The notes beneath the pieces were generated by a model. The model was not told the DNA's origin, made no database searches, and was given only the letters and a program-made list of their open reading frames with translations. This document shows positions 12,522 through 17,257 of a DNA stretch of 17,257 nt, piece after piece. The translations under genes were made by a program, and so were the position numbers. The DNA comes from Flavobacteriales bacterium (GTDB taxonomy: Bacteria > Bacteroidota > Bacteroidia > Flavobacteriales > BACL11). Location: the NCBI GenBank assembly GCA_002730985.1, contig PCBP01000079.1:1-17257 (forward strand), given 5' to 3'. Position 1 is the first letter of the stretch. Every line of letters begins with the position of its first letter.

Positions 12522-15329
12522 ATGAAAAAAACAGCCATTTTATTTTTTGGATTAATTATTAGTTTTGGATCTTTTGCTCAAACTAAAATAACTGGAAAAG
12601 TTACTGATGCTAATACAGGAGAAGCATTAATTGGCGCTACAGTGATATATGGGAAAGGTCAGGGAACTGCTACGGACTTTAATGGTGATTATACTTTTAG
12701 TATTCAAGAAGGAGAAAGGAGCATTCAGGTTTCTTATGTTGGATATAAAGAAATCAACCAATTAGTTGTTGTCAAAGGAAGTTCTCAAGTATTAGATTTC
12801 AAATTAAAAACAGTTCTTTTAAATGAGGTGCAAGTGGTGGCTGATATTGCTATAGATAGAGAAACGCCTGTTGCTTTTTCTACTATTCCTATGAAGCAAA
12901 TTAGCGAAGAGTTAGCCTCACAAGACATTCCAATGGTGCTTAACTCAACTCCTGGAGTGTATGCAACCCAAAGTGGAGGAGGAGATGGAGATGCAAGAAT
13001 TACAATTAGAGGTTTTAACCAACGTAATGTAGCCGTAATGATTGATGGAATCCCAGTAAATGATATGGAAAATGGCTGGGTATATTGGTCTAATTGGTTT
13101 GGATTAGATGCAGTAACATCAAATATTCAGGTTCAAAGAGGCTTGGGGGCTTCTAAAATTGCTATACCTTCAGTTGGAGGAACTATGAATATTTTAACAA
13201 AAGGAACTGGCAATAAAGAAGGGGGGACTGTTAAACAATCTGTTGGAAGCTTTGGGAGACTTAGAACTTCATTAGGATATAATTCTGGAAAATTAAAAAA
13301 TGGTTGGGGCTATACTTTGGCAGGATCTTATAAAAGGGGAAATGGGTTCGTAGATGAAACTTGGAGCGAAGGGTTCTTCTATTATGCAAAAATTCAGAAA
13401 GAATTAGGAAATCATATATTGAGTTTCTCTGCAATGGGGGCACCACAAAAACACGGTCAAAGATCTTATAAAAGTGACATAGCAACTTATGACACTGCTT
13501 TTGCTCGTTCTCTTGGAGATACTTCTGATTTTTCTGAAAGAATTGTAAATAAAGGGATTTCCTTTAACAAACATTGGGGCTATTTAGATAGATGGATTTT
13601 AGATAGTAATGGAGATACTATTCATAACAGAGAAATTTTAAATACAAAACAGAATTACTATCATAAACCTCAGTTTTCATTGAGAGATTTTTGGACAATA
13701 AATGAAAATTTTTATGTGTCTAATATTTTATATGCATCAATTGGCAATGGAGGGGGAACAGGCTTAAGTGGCAATACAAATAATTATGATGAGACTGGAC
13801 AATATAATTTGCAAGAAGCTTACAATGCAAATTCTAATAATATTGATGGACTTTATTCATTAGATGAAAATAAAGCAGGAACTTATTTAAGAAGCTCTAT
13901 CAATAATCACTTCTGGTATGGTGGATTGTCCACGCTTAACTATCAATTTTCTGATCAAATTTCACTTTCTGGCGGATTAGATTTGCGTTATTATAAAGGA
14001 GAACATTACAGAGAGGTCTATGATTTACTAGGAGCTGATTATGCATTAGATGCAGCAAATGGATTACAAGATTCTGAGATAAAAAAACTTGGAGAGAAAG
14101 TAGGTTATCATAATGATGGTATAGTAAAATGGAGCGGAGCTTTTTCTCAAATGGAATATAGCAATGGAATAGTAAGTGCATTTTTAAATATTTCTGGCTC
14201 AAATTCTGCTTATAAAAGAATCGATTATTTTCGTAAAAAAGATTTAGTATTAGCTGACACCACATACATTGAAGCATTAGGAACATCTGTTGCAACAGAA
14301 TTAGAATTTGATAACGATGGAAATCTTATTGGTGCGAATAAAACGATGATTGAGGATACGGTTTGGCATAATGGAACTGCTTATACTATGAATTCAGATG
14401 AAGCAAAATTAGCTGAAACAGATTGGAAACAGATTAGCGGATTTACTATTAAGTCTGGGGCAAATATTAATCTTGATGAGTTTAATAATGTTTTTTTTAA
14501 TTTAGGGTATATTTCAAAAGCGCCTAGATTTAATAATGTATACTACTATGATAACACCTTGTTTAGAGACATTAAAAATGAAATTGTAAAAGCTATTGAA
14601 GGAGGGTATTCATTTAGATCATCTTTATTCTCGTCTAATATTAATGCTTATTATACTCTTTGGGAAAACAAGCCATCTAATGGAGGGGTAACAGTGATGG
14701 TTGACGATATCCCTTATAGGGCAAATATTAATGGCATGAATGCTTTACATAAGGGACTTGAAATGGATTTCGCATATAAAATATTACACAATTTGAGTTT
14801 AGAGGGGTTAATTTCATTGGGAGATTGGACTTGGAAATCAGCAGACACAGTAAGATTTTTAGATGATAATAATAATCCAATTACAGATGATTTTGGAAAC
14901 GAGATAATTGCTAGTTTTGATGCAGATGGAGTTCATGTTGGTGATGCTGCTCAAACTCAATATGGATTAAGTATCAGATATGAGCCTGCACATAATGCTT
15001 ATATAAAATTAAGAGGAACATTTTTTGATAATTATTATTCTGATTTTGATCCATTATCATTAAACGGGAGTAATGCTGGAAGAGAAAGTTGGAAAATCCC
15101 CGCCTATAATTTGATAGATTTACATGCAGGATATAAATTTAGAATTACAGAGAAAACAAAACTAGCTTTGAAATTAAGTATACTTAATTTGCTAGACGGA
15201 ATGTATATTTCGGATGCCCAAAACAATGATCCCTATAACGCAAATTATCAAGATTTTGATGCTAAATCAGCGGGAGTATTTTTTGGTCTTGGAAGAAGGT
15301 TTAACTTATCAGCTCAATTCACTTTTTAA
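12522..15329 (+). CDS. TonB-dependent outer-membrane receptor with carboxypeptidase-regulatory-like domain
   Basis: A complete 935-residue receptor. The signal peptide ends SFA with cleavage after A19. Residues 20-105 are the carboxypeptidase-regulatory-like beta domain (KITGKVTDANTGEALIGATV, then VSYVGYKE) common in Bacteroidota receptors. The plug covers about 118-228 (VLNSTPGVYATQSG, ITIRGFNQRNVAVMIDGIP, VQRGLGASKIAIPSVGG), and the beta barrel runs to the C-terminal Phe of SAQFTF, as expected for BAM-assembled barrels. It imports an unknown ligand, energised by TonB. No SusD-like partner gene follows, so it is not a typical SusCD pair; it is instead flanked by two exported proteins. The next gene starts 25 nt after its stop, so those two are probably one transcript. 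Confidence 0.93.
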   Translation: MKKTAILFFGLIISFGSFAQTKITGKVTDANTGEALIGATVIYGKGQGTATDFNGDYTFSIQEGERSIQVSYVGYKEINQLVVVKGSSQVLDFKLKTVLLNEVQVVADIAIDRETPVAFSTIPMKQISEELASQDIPMVLNSTPGVYATQSGGGDGDARITIRGFNQRNVAVMIDGIPVNDMENGWVYWSNWFGLDAVTSNIQVQRGLGASKIAIPSVGGTMNILTKGTGNKEGGTVKQSVGSFGRLRTSLGYNSGKLKNGWGYTLAGSYKRGNGFVDETWSEGFFYYAKIQKELGNHILSFSAMGAPQKHGQRSYKSDIATYDTAFARSLGDTSDFSERIVNKGISFNKHWGYLDRWILDSNGDTIHNREILNTKQNYYHKPQFSLRDFWTINENFYVSNILYASIGNGGGTGLSGNTNNYDETGQYNLQEAYNANSNNIDGLYSLDENKAGTYLRSSINNHFWYGGLSTLNYQFSDQISLSGGLDLRYYKGEHYREVYDLLGADYALDAANGLQDSEIKKLGEKVGYHNDGIVKWSGAFSQMEYSNGIVSAFLNISGSNSAYKRIDYFRKKDLVLADTTYIEALGTSVATELEFDNDGNLIGANKTMIEDTVWHNGTAYTMNSDEAKLAETDWKQISGFTIKSGANINLDEFNNVFFNLGYISKAPRFNNVYYYDNTLFRDIKNEIVKAIEGGYSFRSSLFSSNINAYYTLWENKPSNGGVTVMVDDIPYRANINGMNALHKGLEMDFAYKILHNLSLEGLISLGDWTWKSADTVRFLDDNNNPITDDFGNEIIASFDADGVHVGDAAQTQYGLSIRYEPAHNAYIKLRGTFFDNYYSDFDPLSLNGSNAGRESWKIPAYNLIDLHAGYKFRITEKTKLALKLSILNLLDGMYISDAQNNDPYNANYQDFDAKSAGVFFGLGRRFNLSAQFTF

Positions 15330-15354
15330 TTATATAAAAACACAAAAATACAAC

Positions 15355-17257
15355 ATGAAAAAAACAATAATTTTTATCTTTTCGGCTTTAGTTAGTATTA
15401 CAGGATTTTCACAAGCAAATATTGCAGCCGCTAGAGTTATGGGAGTAGGGGCAACAGTTACGATCACTGGCGTTGTCACAAATGGAGACGAACTTGGCCC
15501 AATCCGCTATATTGAAGATTCAACAGCAGGGATGGCGCTTTACGATCCAACTGTTCTGGTTGGAACAGTTAGAGGAGAGGAAGTAACCGTAACAGGAGTC
15601 CTTGTTGATTACAATGGATTAATGGAGATGCAACCCGTTAATTCTATTACAGTAAACTCAGCTGGAAATTTTGTAGCCCCTCAATTGATCACTCCTTTAC
15701 AAGTTGGTGAAAGTACAGAAGGCGAGCTGATCCAAATAGATAATGTAATTTTCAACAATGGTGGCTCTATGTTTAATGTAGGTACTCATGATTTTGATGC
15801 AAATGGTGAAACAGGTAAAATTTATATTAAAGCTGGTAGCCCATTAGAAAATTCTATGATTCCAATGGGTTTAGTTACATTAATTGGGATTTCATCACAG
15901 TATACCTTTTCAATGCCTGCAAATGATGGATACCAAATTTTACCAAGAGACTCTGCTGATATTATACAAACAGGAGCTTTGATATTTACATCTTCTGTAA
16001 TGCAATCAAATATTACAACAACTTCCTTTGATTTAAGCTGGAGTGTTTCAGATTCTTCATCAACTAATTGTAATTATGGCACAACTAATTCATTAGGCTC
16101 TTCTATGAACAATGGAGGAAATAGTTTGACTCATACAATAAGCCTGACAGGCCTTGATCCAGCTACTTTTTATTATGTTGAGTGTTTTTCTATGAATGGA
16201 ACTGATACTGCATTTTCATCAGTTGGATTATATTCAACTGCTTCAAATTCCTCTGGGCTTATTCGTCCGTATTTTAATCATTCAGTAGACAATTCATTTT
16301 CAAATGGTGTAGACGCTCAAAATATCACTACTTTTTTTAATGATACTATAGCTGCATATATGAATCTAGCCGACTCAACATTAGATATCTGTGTATACAA
16401 CGCTTCAGATGCAACAATTGCTGCAGCAATAAATGATGCTTATAATAGAGGTGTAGCTGTGCGTTATATTGCAGATGATGATGTTGTGAATTCCATGTTA
16501 TCTTCACTAGATCCAAATATTCCTGTTCTTTATCGGGACCCTGCTCCAGCAGGAATAATGCATAATAAATTTATTATTATTGATGCTCATTCTACTGATA
16601 ACTCTTGGGTAATGGGAGGCTCTACAAATTGGACAAATCCAAACAATTTATTTAATGACTATAATAATATTATTTTTATTCAAGATGAGGCAATTGCAAA
16701 AGCATATACCATTGAGTTTGATGAAATGTGGGGAGGGGTCTTTGGGACTCATAAGGCAGATAATACACCACATAAATTTATCGTAGGAGGATCTGAAGTT
16801 GAGGTGTACTTTTCTCCTTCTGATCAAACTACCAATCAAATTAATAAGGTAATTGAGAGTGTTGATTATACTTTTGAATTTGGGCTTCTAAGTTTTACAC
16901 GAGATGATTTGGCACAAACAATAATCGATAGAGATGCTCAATTTGGAGTGAATATTAGAGGTATTATTGAAGATGAAAATTCTACAGGAAGTGAGTTTGC
17001 AAATCTTCAGAGTAATGGTGTCAATATGAGGTCCCATATGGGTGTTTCAAATTCATTTCATCATAAATATGCAATTGCAGATGCAAATATTGCAGGTTCT
17101 GATCCCATAATTCTTACTGGGTCTCATAACTGGAGTAATAATGCTGAAAACAACTCTGATGAGAATACACTTATTATTCATGATGGGACTATAGCAAATA
17201 TTTATCTGCAGGAATTTGAAAAAAGATGGGCAGAGTTAGGAGGGCCTCCAAATTCTC
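15355..17257 (+). CDS. Secreted phospholipase D-superfamily protein with OB-like and Fn3-like domains (3' end outside window)
   Basis: Open from ATG 15355 to the window end, 634 codons with no stop, read here by direct translation. The signal peptide ends ITGFSQA (cleavage near residue 19). Residues about 23-200 look like the OB-fold/DUF5689-type domain of Bacteroidota exported proteins (VMGVGATVTITGVVTNG, GPIRYIEDSTAGMALYDP, EVTVTGVLVDYNG). Residues about 205-298 resemble a fibronectin III domain. Two PLD halves follow: the first HKD motif is HNKFIIID (H403, K405, D410) with GGSTNW (N425), the second is HHKYAIAD (H569, K571, D576) with TGSHNW (N592). Having two intact HKD motifs in one chain fits phosphodiesterase activity on nucleic acid or phospholipid. 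A T9SS sorting domain is expected downstream but not seen. It is 25 nt from the receptor gene. Confidence 0.88.
   Translation, partial: MKKTIIFIFSALVSITGFSQANIAAARVMGVGATVTITGVVTNGDELGPIRYIEDSTAGMALYDPTVLVGTVRGEEVTVTGVLVDYNGLMEMQPVNSITVNSAGNFVAPQLITPLQVGESTEGELIQIDNVIFNNGGSMFNVGTHDFDANGETGKIYIKAGSPLENSMIPMGLVTLIGISSQYTFSMPANDGYQILPRDSADIIQTGALIFTSSVMQSNITTTSFDLSWSVSDSSSTNCNYGTTNSLGSSMNNGGNSLTHTISLTGLDPATFYYVECFSMNGTDTAFSSVGLYSTASNSSGLIRPYFNHSVDNSFSNGVDAQNITTFFNDTIAAYMNLADSTLDICVYNASDATIAAAINDAYNRGVAVRYIADDDVVNSMLSSLDPNIPVLYRDPAPAGIMHNKFIIIDAHSTDNSWVMGGSTNWTNPNNLFNDYNNIIFIQDEAIAKAYTIEFDEMWGGVFGTHKADNTPHKFIVGGSEVEVYFSPSDQTTNQINKVIESVDYTFEFGLLSFTRDDLAQTIIDRDAQFGVNIRGIIEDENSTGSEFANLQSNGVNMRSHMGVSNSFHHKYAIADANIAGSDPIILTGSHNWSNNAENNSDENTLIIHDGTIANIYLQEFEKRWAELGGPPNS

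Noticed and set aside
13936-14295. 119-codon minus-strand open frame inside the TonB receptor gene
   Set aside because: It lies opposite barrel-coding sequence and is low-complexity in composition; a chance frame in AT-rich DNA.
12522-15329. SusC of a SusCD polysaccharide-utilisation locus
   Set aside because: No SusD-like gene or glycoside hydrolase is seen beside it; the next gene is an exported HKD-motif protein.

Overview
The window is about 17 kb of AT-rich, densely coded DNA from a member of the Bacteroidota, most likely a marine-type Flavobacteriales. The evidence is Bacteroidota-style promoters (TAnnTTTG), A-rich leaders with no strong Shine-Dalgarno sites, lipoproteins of the 'SCNSQ' type, a C-terminal sorting domain of the type IX secretion system (T9SS), a DUF4296 lipoprotein, and a TonB-dependent receptor with a carboxypeptidase-regulatory-like N-terminal domain.

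Layout. (1) 1-4108, plus strand: a tightly packed operon holding the 3' end of gpmI (glycolysis), an M20 dipeptidase, a DUF255/YyaL-type thioredoxin-fold lipoprotein and a small two-helix membrane protein; gaps are 3 nt, 3 nt and a 1-nt overlap. (2) 4095-5363, minus: tyrS, converging on and overlapping that operon inside a palindrome. (3) 5452-6456, plus: an extended SDR; 6437-6781, minus: a DUF4296 lipoprotein whose 3' end overlaps the SDR by 20 nt. (4) 6855-7372, plus: two small related lipoproteins, one Glu/Thr/Ala-rich with tandem repeats and one Cys-rich, separated by a terminator. (5) 7438-11432, minus: acs, then dpm (polyprenol-phosphate mannosyltransferase) and pyrC (dihydroorotase). 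(6) 11547 to the end, plus: a secretion and uptake locus with a lamin-tail-domain protein carrying a T9SS signal, a TonB-dependent outer-membrane receptor, and a large exported protein with an OB-like domain, an Fn3-like domain and two phospholipase D HKD motifs. The last gene runs off the window.

Regions 1 to 5 are mostly core metabolism: glycolysis, acetate activation, pyrimidine synthesis, tRNA charging and lipid-linked mannose. Region 6 is the most distinctive. A possible reading is that a secreted phosphodiesterase (nuclease- or phospholipase-like) cuts extracellular polymer and the receptor imports a product; the substrate is not shown by the sequence. The most striking non-coding pattern is that three separate start codons (SDR, DUF4296, dpm) each lie exactly 4 nt after a perfect TAnnTTTG promoter element, which predicts leaderless or nearly leaderless mRNAs. 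No tRNA, rRNA, CRISPR array, insertion sequence or phage gene was seen, and no intergenic stretch exceeds about 115 nt.
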